This document shows, in pieces, positions 39,543-50,839 of a stretch of 64,000 nt of DNA; position 1 is the first letter of the stretch, and every line of letters begins with the position of its first letter. The stretch is taken from contig NC_090696.1 in NCBI RefSeq assembly GCF_040954835.1, forward strand, positions 61,906,222 through 61,970,221. The letters are read 5' to 3'. A program made the translations under genes and the position numbers. Below the pieces are notes generated by a model. That model was not told the DNA's origin. It did not search any database and saw only the letters and a program-made list of their open reading frames with translations. This stretch comes from Lepisosteus oculatus (taxonomy: Eukaryota > Chordata > Actinopteri > Semionotiformes > Lepisosteidae).

Positions 39543-39832
39543 ACAGCTACAACTAAAAAATGGTTCGCTACAACAAAAGCTACAACAAAAGTTCGATAAA
39601 ACAACTTAGGCTTTTATGTATACTACGGTAAAAAACAGCAATTTTAATCTTATACTTTCAGCTGCTGTTACACTTTTCTTTGCACAGAGTGAAGATGGGA
39701 TGAGGATGAATGACTTACATGCTTCCTCTACAAGTTATGTTGCAATTGTATTCTGCCTTAGTTCTTTTAGAGGAGCTCATTCGAGCTGATATTAACATCG
39801 CACTTCTGATAGAATTCTGTAGTGTATAAACT

Positions 39833-39838
39833 ATTAAA
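39833..39838 (+). terminator. Polyadenylation signal, CFI
   Basis: ATTAAA, the commonest variant signal, 291 bases after the CFI stop and just before an R1 repeat. No AATAAA was seen between. Confidence 0.5.
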
Positions 39839-39859
39839 GCTCATATCACACCTGCCCTT

Positions 39860-40445
39860 TTGGACATTCTCCATCTGTCCATTTTCTAAACTCTTCTTCC
39901 AATCCAGGATTGCAGTGGAGCTGGATCCCATCAAACGATGGGTACAAAGCAGGATACACACTGGATTGGATGCCAGTCCATCATAGCTACAGTACAAATT
40001 GTTACAGTTCCAGCTTCCCACCACCAGGGGGCACCCCCACCTCTAGTGCCTACTTCACCTGTGCAGCAGAGGCGCAGATCAAGCAGACAGCAGTAGCCAA
40101 TCCCTGCTTGCCCAGTGTCCCTACCTCACCACGCCTCCTGCTTTAGGATTTTTGTGACCCTGAAACCTGCATGGGGTCCATTCCTTGTTTTCTGAGCTGT
40201 GGACCATCTTAACACAAATACAGACAAGCACACACCTAAACTAGGGCCAATTTTTTCAGAAACCAATTAACCTACCAGTACAGTAGATCTTTAGACCATG
40301 GGAGGAAATCAGAGCACCCAGAGGAACACATGAACACAGGCAAAACATACAAACCCCACACAGATAGCATCCCAGATCTGGAATTGAATACAGGACTCCT
40401 GTGCTTTGAGGCAACAATGCTAACCAATGCACCACCATGCCAGCC
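39860..40445 (+). repeat. Repeat family R1, copy with internal extra sequence
   Basis: The 5' part is 39875-40000 (CATCTGTCCATTTTCTAAAC, GATGCCAGTCCATCATAGCT) and the 3' part about 40205-40445 (AACCAATTAACCTACCAGTA, GCTAACCAATGCACCACCATG). About 200 bases between them (CCAGGGGGCACCCCCACCTC and following) are absent from the other copies and may be a nested insertion. Confidence 0.65.
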
Positions 40446-40521
40446 AGTGGGCATTTTTCATGTTTTGAAGATAATTTTTCCATTAGTTTCATAATATGGA
40501 CAGTAACTATAAATATGCACA

Positions 40522-40815
40522 CACAGATAATTAGATCACCTTATTAGTCATATACAGTTCCTTGCATTAGAAAGTTTACTTTTCACGTACCCCAACTTGC
40601 TCTCCATGAAAACACACAGGTACACAGATGGGGAGAGATAAGCTTGGGGTCACAGCACAGGGTCAGCCATTCATACAGTGCCCCTGGTGCACTTGGGGTT
40701 AAGGGCCTTGCTCAGAGGCTCAACTGAGTATGATTCCTCTGCCAGCTGTGGGATTTGAACCGGCAACCTTCCAGCCACAGGCAGCGATCCTTAGCCACAG
40801 TGTCACAACTGCATT
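40522..40815 (-). mobile_element. tRNA-derived SINE (copy 1, full-length type)
   Basis: Read on the minus strand it starts near 40815 with CTGTGGCTAAGGATCGCTGC (A-box region), then the B box GGTTCAAATCC. The body is CAAGGCCCTTAACCCCAAG, CATGGAGAGCAAGTTGGGGT, and the tail CTAATAAGGTGATCT. The same family recurs at 49393-49625. Confidence 0.75.
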
Positions 40816-43053
40816 AATAGCTTTAGGAAATGATGAGCAGTACAGTTTGACCAGTGAGTCTACAAATATGCTGCATTTATATGTAAAGTACTCTCAGCGT
40901 GAGTCAATAACTAGTTATTTTTTCATTCATAGTCCACATATAACTTTATTATGTGAAAGAAGACACTAGTGTGAATAATTGTCTGACCATTTATAGCTCT
41001 TCACTCCCCCATGAGGAACATTAGAAGCTACAGTATGCTGTAAGAATGCAAAGGAGCAGCAAGGAGCCATTGAAGTGTTTTGCTTAGTGAACAGGCCATA
41101 ATGACTCCCTAAAGAAGAGACAGTTAGGAATATTCCAGTAATTGTCCAAATGATTAACAGTGTCTCCTTTAACAGTCGTCATAAATTTTTCACCTGCTAA
41201 GAGGTGTTCAGTCACAAATAAATATAATCGCAGGAGAGGCTGTTTAAGGTTTTCTGTGCTGAATTTGCTGGCAACTGCACCTATGATTTCGGGTATTTTA
41301 GAAACCCAGGACAAATTAAAAGCTGGGATCATTAACCATTAACTTGTTGTGTGATAAGCATACAGATTAATTAAAGTCATCAGTTAGTACCAGTGATGCA
41401 GTGCTCAGCTGGAACAAAAAACGCTGGCCACAAATTACAGAGCATTTTTACCAAGGTAGACAGGTAAGGAGGCTGGTGGTCAATATGTCCCTGATGTTCC
41501 AACATAGATTTTCTCCTTTTCACAGACCATGAACCTACAGTACCTAACCTCAGTCTTAAATCTTACCAAAATCACTGTATCCATTAGGGAAATCTCAGCT
41601 CCTTTCCATTGTAGCTAAATAGCTCCTCAGAGCATAAGCTCACTACGGGTAGCTATCCTTTTTCTTCGTCTGTATCCAAGGCAATCAAATCATGTTTTCT
41701 CCACCTGACACACATAACATTTTTGTCTCTTTTAATGTAAAACTGAAACCTTTTGTGATTCCCCTCCAACAGCATCTAAAGGCCAAAAAAAAAAAGGTTT
41801 TCAAACAAGCTTCTTGTACAAGTTATTTCCTTTCAGGCTCTGATTCTTTAAAAAACAAACTTTTAAACATGCACAGCTGCTGCGCATTCAGTTAACTGCC
41901 TGCATCCCTCGTGCAAATGCTCATATTTAAACCTCTGCAGACACCGATAAAATTATCATATACTGAAAATGAATCACCTCTGTAGGGACTATACAGGGCC
42001 TCTGTTAAAAGGCTCCCCCTTTGCAGCCCATCCCTGAGTTTGCATTTTCAAACATTACATTTCATGTTTCAATTAACAGAGACCAAATTTAATAAAGATA
42101 GAATATAACTTTCACAAGCACAGTAAGTTCCAAAACACAGGGCTTATTTTAACACATCGCTTTGAGCTTATGTGGAGAATCGCTGCACCAGGCAGCTCTG
42201 ATGCTTTTCTTAGAGAGCTTTAATCTATCAGGTTTTAAAGGCAGTTAAGAAATCACCAGCTACTAAATTCTCAGAACAATGTAATTGCTATCAGTTACTG
42301 GCTTAATATTGACTTTTTTGTACTGGAGGATCATCAAAAGAAATATGGAATAGAGAAATGAAAGAGATGGTGACAACATGTTTGCTTTTTGAGCTAAAGT
42401 TTGTCACTTTTGACAGACCGGTTGCCACCTTGATACACAAGGTAGGATGAGATTTCAAGAACTGTTGAATATCAGTTAGAATCTGAACATTTTTTTTTCT
42501 CTCATGATGGACTAAACCACTGATTTCTATGGGAGTCAGACCAATGCACTTATCTTACTATATATCTGCTGTAGTGTCTGTGGAAAATAGCTTATGTTAA
42601 TTAATTAACATAATCAAGATTAATCAACCCTGATTTTCTGAAAAAGAGAGTGTTAATTGAAATTTCCAGGAAATTGTTCACATTTGTTTCTTGCTGTCTT
42701 TACAGAACACACATCTTTCAAAAGCAAATTATGAATTAAAAGCAATCTGTACTAGAATTAAATAAAATTTAGGGGTTTACATATGTACAAACAAACAGGC
42801 TGTATTGTTGTTGTTTTTTAAATACATCAAGAAAATAACACTTCCTGCAAGCCACAAACAGCCTCCTCAGTTCTAAATTTCTGTCTGAATTGCAGGGACG
42901 GGCAAGCTTGGTGTTTCCTTTCTACTGTATTTCACTGCAAGTCTTTGTTGCATATAATTCTTAATGATCAAAGTGATCTTCAACGTGTGGATCATTTAAG
43001 CATTTAAGGATAAATTCAGGAGTTTATTGGAAGGTTAAAAGTGTTAGAAGAGT
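40816..43053. other. CFI-PLA2G12A intergenic gap
   Basis: Follows the SINE at 40522-40815. AT-rich with no gene, repeat copy or RNA gene that I recognise, up to the ORF at 43054. Confidence 0.55.
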
Positions 43054-43386
43054 ATGGAAAAATCAAGGTTGCCTCCACCAACAGAGACACCTTATAGACA
43101 AACAGTTGCCATTGTAACCCACAAAATAAGCTATAACTGTGTTAGCCTCAGTACTCCAGGCCTTAACTCTGTCCTCCCACGCACTTTCATGGACCATTGC
43201 AATCCAGAGCTCCATGTGAATAATATCAAGATAGGCCAGAATCCAGTGATGTCAGAACAGGAAACGCACAGGCTTCCTCAGATATACACTTTGGACTTTG
43301 GACATGCTTCAGAAGAGAACACGTATGTGTCTAACCCTAATTCAATGTATCCTGACACGATGACAGGTTACTTTTCTGTCATGTGA
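43054..43386 (+). other. Unplaced 110-codon ORF upstream of PLA2G12A
   Basis: ATG at 43054, with TAG in frame 9 bases before, runs to TGA at 43384-43386. Composition is mixed and protein-like (MEKSRLPPPTETPYRQTVAI; C-terminus DTMTGYFSVM), with no signal peptide or membrane segment. It ends 256 bases before the PLA2G12A start codon, on the same strand. I recognise no domain. It could be a chance ORF in a 5' region, an exon of an unlisted gene, or a uORF-bearing leader. Confidence 0.3.
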
Positions 43387-43642
43387 GACTGCAACCCCGG
43401 AACAGGAAAGGAAAGACTGTAAACACTGATCTCTCTTCACTTCAAGCCTCCGACGAATGAAGTAATCTGAAGGGTAGAAGTGTGTGTGTACAGTACGCGT
43501 GTGTCGTCTAAGAGCAATGTGTTAAAATAAAAAAAACAGGGTGCACATTACTCATGTTTTTGAATACTATTAAAAATCTACCGTTTACACGCGGGATTCA
43601 GGGACTTTTGGAGGATTGATCGACGGTTGTTGCAGGTGGAAT

Positions 43643-46600
43643 ATGCACTACTTTTTTATGTACGTTTTTGTAGTGTTGTTTTCCTTTGGGGTTTTGAGCT
43701 GTGTGTGCACATGCAAGCAGAAGATTCCTGACCCCGAAACGCCGGACTGGAGAATGACATTGAAAACCATTCGCAACGGGATCCACAAAATAGACACCTA
43801 TCTGAACGCAGCACTAGACTTGTTCGGAGGGGAGGACGGACTGTGCCATTATAAATGTAGCGACGGTAAGACGACAGCTTTTTCTTCTTAATTAACAAAA
43901 GGAAAACGTATCCTAGTTAACCCTGGTAAGTATGTGCTTGTCTGAATCCAGGTTTTGAATTTGTAACTACATTCCAGTTTTGAAATTTTAAACTGAGCTC
44001 TGCTATCATGCTGAAGTCATTTTGGAGATAGTTGGACATGCCACTCTGTCCTAAGGCAGTGCCAGGGACGCACCTGCTGTTGTTTATTTTTTTCCAGACA
44101 GGATCTCAGTCACATTGCGATTGAGCCTTAACTAATAATAATTAATTGAGATCATGATATTGTTCTCGGCTATTAACACATATTGTGAAGTTTGCCTTTG
44201 TACTATAGCGTTTTAAGGAACATAAAATCTCCAGCTTTCAATGGAAAACTTGATAGTTCCATTAAGTAAATAGCTAAGCTGGATCATGAACCACCAGGTG
44301 CGTGGGTCTCCAAGACTAGTTAGGAACCCTGGTCTAGGAGGTAATAGAGAGGAAGATATTGTTTGGCCAGTAGGGCTAAGGCAGTAATCCATACACATAC
44401 ATTATTTGTTAAACCCTTTTTGTTGAATATATGTATTTTTTATTATAGTATTTAAAATATAAAAATACATGAATAGTCTTACAATTATTTAAAACCCTTT
44501 ACAAAAGGAAGAAAAATCCAGAGGTAAAATAGATAGGTGGGTAAAATCCACAATACAGAGCCACAGCATCAATGAGAAGGGCTCATCCTGGTGTCTGCAG
44601 TGTTTAAGCCCATGACTGCCTTCTCTGTGTCTCCCTAGCAATGCTTTTTCCTTTTTATGTAGCTGGGTTGACTGGCGCAATGTGGACAAAGTACCACACT
44701 GAACTGCAACCCACAACCTGTTTCTTATGAGTCCAGCAAATTATACAATAATACTATACTATGTCACTCTCTAACGATCAATAATGGTCCTCAATCTTCT
44801 GTGACAAAGTTGCTTAATATATTGTTTTTGTCTACAGGTTATAAGCCTGTCCCTCGGCCTGGATACAAACCTCCCCCTCCTAATGGATGTGGATCTCCTC
44901 TGTTTGGTGTTCAGGTAAATTATTATTATTTGTATAAAAGCTTCTATGAAACCCTGCTAGGAACCTTATTAGACCCTCCTCCAAATGGAACCCAAGGTCA
45001 GTGTTGTCCTGGAATGGATGTACCCTTTAATAATCTTTAATTATCTTGGAAAGTATACACAGTCCAGGCCTGGGTAGGGTATAGAATTTAAAGAAATCCC
45101 TCGGACATCCAATCTGAACCTTCAGATTTTTTACGTGTCTTAATCAGGCAACATATTAGAAAAAATATCCAAAACCAAAACAGTTTCAGCCATGTGTATT
45201 TCTTGGTGGTGATGAATGTCTGTGCAGAAATCCTCTCAGTTTATTTAATGTTCTCGTATTGTTGGATGTCATAAAAGATGCACTATTAATAAGAATATTA
45301 TTATCCATTTGATCATTTTACCCTTACAACAAACAATGCCAGCTGTATACATGTCAGTGGTTGGAAGTTGGAAACCTCAGACATTTTTTTGTTTGAATTC
45401 TCAGACTGGCCAGAATCTCTTTGTGGTTTTTATCATTAATCAAATTATTTTCTAGAATAGCCTGAATACTGCTTAATAAATCGTAATAATGCTTAATAAT
45501 TAATAAATTAATCCTCAGAGCACTTTCAATCCCACATTTAGTCTTCTGCACCTCTGTCCCTCTTCAGAAGAGTCCCATGGGTTTGATTTCCCATTGAAAA
45601 ATCTAGTCTGTGATTCCATCATTCTGAAGTGCTTTCCTTTCATAAATGGCCTTTCAAATAAAGCCCAAAACAAGGACTGTTCTATCATTTTTTTTTCTAA
45701 TATTGTGTCTATGAGTTGGTCAGAAATCCAGTTGGATCCACTTACATTTCAGGAATGCAAACTGTTTTCTGAACCTACAGCAAGTGAATTTTACTCTGTT
45801 GAGGATGTTGAATAGTTTAAGTAATTGCTGCTCATAGTGTAGTAGCTGAATGAAATGCCTGTGCTAGGATAATCTTATTTAAGTGCCTGGATTGGCTATT
45901 TAGTAAGACCTCTTTTGTCCGTTCACAGTTTGACATCGGCATCCCTTCCATGACTAAGTGTTGTAATCAGCATGACCGGTGCTATGACACCTGTGGAAGT
46001 GACAAACACGACTGCGATGAACAGTTCCAGTTCTGCCTGGCAAAGATCTGCAGGAATGTCCAGAAAACATTAGGGTTATCCCAGAGTGTTCAAGGTGAGG
46101 TTCCTGTTCTATTTCACATATGGTCTACAGAGAGCGTGTTTGGTCTCATTGTGCATGGAGCAAACACAAATCATACAGTTTCCTTAAAAGAAAAAAGTCA
46201 GACATCAGGGATTCGTGATGCTAAATGACGAGGACTTTATAACACAAATCAAATAGTCAGTAACCGGAGTTCATGAGAATGTGAGAAAGAATCAGTAATT
46301 GCTACTGTATATGGTCTTGGTGAACACTAGGTGGCATTCCTCACCATTGAGCAAAAATATCAAAGTAGTATCCAGTGTGGTGATTTGGGTTTCAGTTTTA
46401 TGAGGCCACAATCCCTTGCTGCTTAATTAAACTTATATATTTTATGTGCAATTTTAAATGTGCAGTTTTTAATGTCTTGCATAGATGAGCACTTAATGAA
46501 CTGCTATACATGAATGGGGACTTAATGTGCGATATAATAAATTAAACATACTGTAGAGTACCTTAACTACTGTTCAGATCATAGTGTTATGGTATGGTAA

Positions 46601-47705
46601 TAATATCTAATCATCTCCACACTGCCAGAGGGCTCTTAGTGTAAACTCCTAAGTCACAAAATATTTCTCAAGTATGGTTAAAAACAAATCTGTCTGAGGC
46701 ATTATAATGCATTATGCCTATTGCAGTCTCTGTATCCATACTTAAATGTTCATGTAGAAACACCAGCTTTGGACTGGAAATGGGGCAAAAATGTTATCCG
46801 AAATCAATAAGGACAGTTAAAGTTTGCAAAAATTAATCTTGGGTCCTCTTTCCTTGCTTGTTACATACTGTTCTAATAAAAGGGAGAACAAATACAATGG
46901 CAATAAACCTGAGCAGGAGGTACAATAGAGGCCCAAAAGTGAATGAGAATCCCTCTTTCTAATTTAAAGGTGAATCACAAAATTAGGAGAGAACGTCTTT
47001 AGCCCGAGGATTGTACATTGTAGGAAAAATAATGTCCTTTAATTGGGAGGACAGCAAGTTTTCTATGACAAGGTCCAGATTACATAACCAGAATCTGATC
47101 TTCAAGATTCTGAACAAGATCAGATCAAGGGCCTCTTGCCTGGCACATGCTTCAAGGAAGAGGAGGGTGATGGTGTTCCTTCGTTCTTTGTGTTCCTCTG
47201 TTTTTTTCCTTCTTTTCCTTTCTTTTATCCTATTTCTTTGCATTTTAAATGTATAATGATTGATCAAGAAGTTAGAATAAACCAGAAAAATCTTTTGGGT
47301 TATTTGTGTTTACTTGTTTCTCGGCCCATCTACAGTGAGGCAAACACCTCAAATGAAGCCCATCGTTTTGTTTTTTCAGTTTTATAAATCCCAACGATAA
47401 CAGTACTATGTAGTTACTTTTAACTATCAGGTAGTCGTGTATAAATCTTTGTGTAATAATGAGTAAGATTATTTAAACACAAACATTGGTAGTTAATATT
47501 TCTTGTACAGAATGAACATTGTTGGGTATTCAGAAATGTGCCAGGAAATTTAATATTCAACTGCTCCTGTACTGCATGTCTTTCAGCCTGCGAGTCAACC
47601 GTGAGTCTGCTGTTTGATGCTGTCATGCACTTGGGGTGTAAACCCTACCTGGACAGCCAGCGAGCCTCCTGTATGTGTCGCTATGAAGAGAAGGTGGAGC
47701 TGTGA
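43643..47705 (+). CDS. PLA2G12A: PLA2G12A, group XIIA secreted phospholipase A2 (complete)
   Basis: Calcium-dependent secreted enzyme that hydrolyses the sn-2 ester of phospholipids; group XII members have low activity and an unusual Ca-binding loop. Exons: 43643-43865, 44838-44914, 45929-46094, 47587-47705; 585 nt, 194 residues (human 189). I chose ATG 43643 because it opens a hydrophobic signal peptide (MHYFFMYVFVVLFSFG) and the frame upstream has no other ATG. The conserved block DWRMTLKTIRNGIHKIDTYL starts at residue 35. The atypical calcium loop is NGCGSPLFG (about 90-98). The catalytic motif CCNQHD gives His115 and Asp116, followed by paired cysteines. The C-terminus ends RYEEKVEL, close to the human end. 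The gene lies about 4.1 kb downstream of CFI on the same strand, the order seen in human. Confidence 0.96.
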
Positions 47706-49064
47706 GAGAAGCCAGGTCTTGTGGACTGGTGGCATACTGTAGGAGCAGGAACACTTTCTGTGTTTCTAAGGAGGACAGCCAAATGTATTTATCGTTACGT
47801 TAGTCCAGGTGCAGCCCAATGAACTGCTGCGTTGTAAGGAATAATTTGTGTTGAGAAAACGTTTCCTTGAATAACTTTTAATTTTCTGCACACAGTGTGT
47901 TTATTTTATTTTAAAATTTCACATTGGTGTTAAGGTTTTGGTATATTAATTGGTTTTATTTTTTAGAAACGAAAGAGGTATTTTTGGCTGGTTTCAAGAG
48001 ACATTAATTGCTGAATCGATCAAGAAACTCCATAGATTATAAGATACGTGTCTGGGTAGAATTTAACTTAATTTAAGGATAGTGCCTTATTACCTTACAA
48101 AGTCATAAACATGTATATTGTGAACGTTCATGTGAATGTTCATGATAGCAGTAGGAATATGAACAGTATCCAAAGGGGAAAGTGAACTGTTCACTAGCAC
48201 CAGCACCAGAGGGACCAAATATACAGTAACAGCAGTAATTCTAAGACATAACACTATATCAGCTAAATTGTAAAACTGACCAGAAGTGAAATAAAATGCA
48301 CTGTGGGTCTAGTGATCAGCCTCACCTGTAAACTTCTTTGATTGTTGAGGCAAAACACTGTGGCTATGATGTTAAGTAAAAAGCACATTTTGCAGAGCTT
48401 TTTAGCTCTTTTAATTTGGAAACAGAGTTGGATAATCATGATAAGTTGAATGGAATGTGATTATAAAAACAGGTTTTTGCTCAAAGTTAACATCTAAAAT
48501 AGTATGCTAATATACTGATTTGCACAAGATGTTTGGATTATTAAATGCCACAGTATCTTTAAAAATGTCAAACTTTTGCAGCTACTTGATAACAAAATGT
48601 AAATTTTTTTGATACAATGTGTCAGAATGTTTTATATATTTAAAAAAATCTAGTTTCTCATAAAGAATAAGATAAATAATGAAGGATAATTTTTTCTGGG
48701 TTTGCCTTTTTATACCTTTTTTAAAGCTAAGACCCATCATAAATCTCAAGGATATCTATGCCCAAACATTGGGAAAATAGGTTTGTGCACCTTAATACAC
48801 TTGATAAGATTTCTTGATTAAGAAGTCCTATCCTATCACATTTTGTGTCGATATGTTTGTGATCACAATGAAGTTCAAAATAAAAGTTTTCCAAACCAGA
48901 TGTAATTTTGTTTTTTTAATGATAATTTTTAAGTACGTTGACTACTTTTGTTTCTATAACAGTGTTTTAGAACACTGTATTATTCATGAAATACCAGGTT
49001 ACAGTCTTAGGAGAAGCATATAATGAATATTATAAATAATGTAATTACTAACAGTTCTTCCTCA
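47706..49064. other. PLA2G12A 3' UTR and following gap
   Basis: AT-rich 3' UTR with at least two polyadenylation signals. No further feature until the R1 repeat at 49065. The stretch 49626-50330 is likewise without a recognised feature. Confidence 0.55.
48290..48295 (+). terminator. Polyadenylation signal, PLA2G12A
   Basis: AATAAA 585 bases after the stop. Another lies in CAAAATAAAAG near 48880, so two 3' UTR lengths are possible. Confidence 0.45.
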
Positions 49065-49392
49065 TATCCATCAATTCATTTTCTAACTGCTTCTTCCATT
49101 TAGGGGTTCCCAGGGGTCGGAGCCTGTCCCCAGCAAATGATACTGTCCCTGGCAAATAGGCAAACCTGAGATATATACCCTGGACTGGACACCAGTCCAT
49201 TGTGGCACAGATAGAAACAAATACAGACTCACACCAGGTCCAGATTGACCCAGAAACCAGTTAATCTGGCAGTATGATTTTGGACTGTGGGAAGAAACTT
49301 AAATCACCCAGAGAAACTCCATGCAAATCTTAGGAGAACATACAAACTCCACACAGATAGTACTCCAGATAGGAACCAAGGGCCCCTAACGT
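49065..49392 (+). repeat. Repeat family R1, copy upstream of CASP6
   Basis: CATCAATTCATTTTCTAACT, GGACTGGACACCAGTCCATT, GGACTGTGGGAAGAAACTTA and ACATACAAACTCCACACAGA follow the family order. A tRNA-type SINE follows without a gap. Confidence 0.7.
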
Positions 49393-49625
49393 TTCCGGTT
49401 CAAATCCCGTGGCCGGCAGAGGAATCCTACTCCATTGGGCCCCTGAACAAGGCCCTTAACCCCAACCGCTCCAGGGGCGCCGTACAATGGCTGACCCTGC
49501 GCTCTGACCCCAAGCTTTTCTCCCTGTCTGTGTGTCTGTGTCTCATGGAGAGCAAGCTGGGGTATGCGAAAAGACGAAATCCTAATGCAAGAAATTGTAT
49601 ATGGCTAATAAAGTGATCTTATCTT
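49393..49625 (+). mobile_element. tRNA-derived SINE (copy 2, lacks the A-box end)
   Basis: Begins at the B box (GGTTCAAATCCCGTGG) and matches 40522-40815 through CAAGGCCCTTAACCCCAA, CATGGAGAGCAAGCTGGGGT and GCTAATAAAGTGATCTTATC. It lies directly after a copy of the widespread repeat at 49065-49392. Confidence 0.75.
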
Positions 49626-50329
49626 AACCACTGCATACTGTCCAACCCTCCTGATTATCTTGTAATTTAAATGCAGATCCATTATATTTTTAGAAATGTA
49701 TATGTGTATATTTTGTACAGTATATGCTAAGAAATTCCATGCAAATAGTTGAGTATATTTATACCGAAGAAAAACTGAAACTATACTACACATGAAGAGC
49801 AACAAATAATTTAGCAACATAGTAACCGATTACAAAGGTGTAAATCGGAATGTTGCACTTCTAACCAAAAAATGACAGTCCGAAGTGATTTGAAAATAGT
49901 ACACTCAAAACTAATTTTATGAAAATGAGGGGAAGATATAAACTATATTCCTTCATTAAATTAAACAGCGCAGTGTATATGTACGAACATTAACCAAATT
50001 ACATTCAGAACATTCTGTGTAACAGTAAGAACTCAAGCCCTTTAACCCAAACAGAATGGGAATAATATGTATACAATTATTGTTAAGATATTGTTAAGGT
50101 ACTGTATAACCTTGTGTGTGTGGTTTTTTTTTTTCAGATGAGATTGAAAAGTTAAGATTTCGAACAGCGATAGTGATCTTCAAAATGGTTTTCATGTAAA
50201 ATTTTCCTTAATGTTAATAATGTTTCTTACACCCAAATATGAACTATCTTTACGTAATTAAAAACACACTGTACAAAGCACACCCCAGGTATTTTGGCAT
50301 AATTGGGTTGAGCCAGGTTGCTGCCGCAG

Positions 50330-50839
50330 CTTCAGATTGGTTCCACTGAGATTTGTTTTTGGTGATTGGTTTACGCTTTCTTGAAAGGCGTAGAGAGAAG
50401 AAATGCCTCACTGAAGCAATTACCACTGATTTGCCAAAATACTACTGTAACAAAAAAAGGTGTAAAACGCGTTTGCCAGAGGGCGGAGTTTACTGTAACG
50501 GACAAAGGTAAACTGAAACACGATTTAAAAAAAAAAGTAGCTGTGAAAAACTAAATCTTAGCTCCCCAAAGGTACGCAACTGGACACTGAAATACTGCAA
50601 GAATGACCCCTTAACTTAGGCTTTTTAATGCTGTGAAGCGCTGTAGGTTTTCCTCAACTAAAACCGTCAGGTTTGCGGAAGTTGTAACGTTGTTGACTGG
50701 CATCTCTCATAACCACTTATCTGCACCTGTTTGCCGCCCCCTCCCCAAGCCCACTACAGTACATAGAGGCGTAATTTCCGCCCGTACGAGTACCAGCCAG
50801 GCGCTAGAGAGGCACACAAGATCCAAGCTCTCCAAAACA
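50330..50839 (+). promoter_or_regulatory. CASP6 promoter and 5' UTR region
   Basis: Two inverted CCAAT boxes (ATTGG at 50336-50340 and 50365-50369) and a GC box (GGGCGG at 50481-50486) sit upstream of the ATG at 50840. The last 150 bases are richer in GC and CpG than their surroundings (CCGCCCGTACGAGTACC). There is no clear TATA box. The transcription start is not determinable here. Confidence 0.5.

Noticed and set aside
43616-43642. TTG at 43616 as the PLA2G12A start
   Set aside because: Not an ATG; the first ATG in frame, at 43643, directly begins the signal peptide.
46983-47267. 94-codon minus-strand ORF in PLA2G12A intron 3
   Set aside because: Low-complexity Lys/Arg/Glu-rich translation of a pyrimidine-rich tract; no splice or start context.
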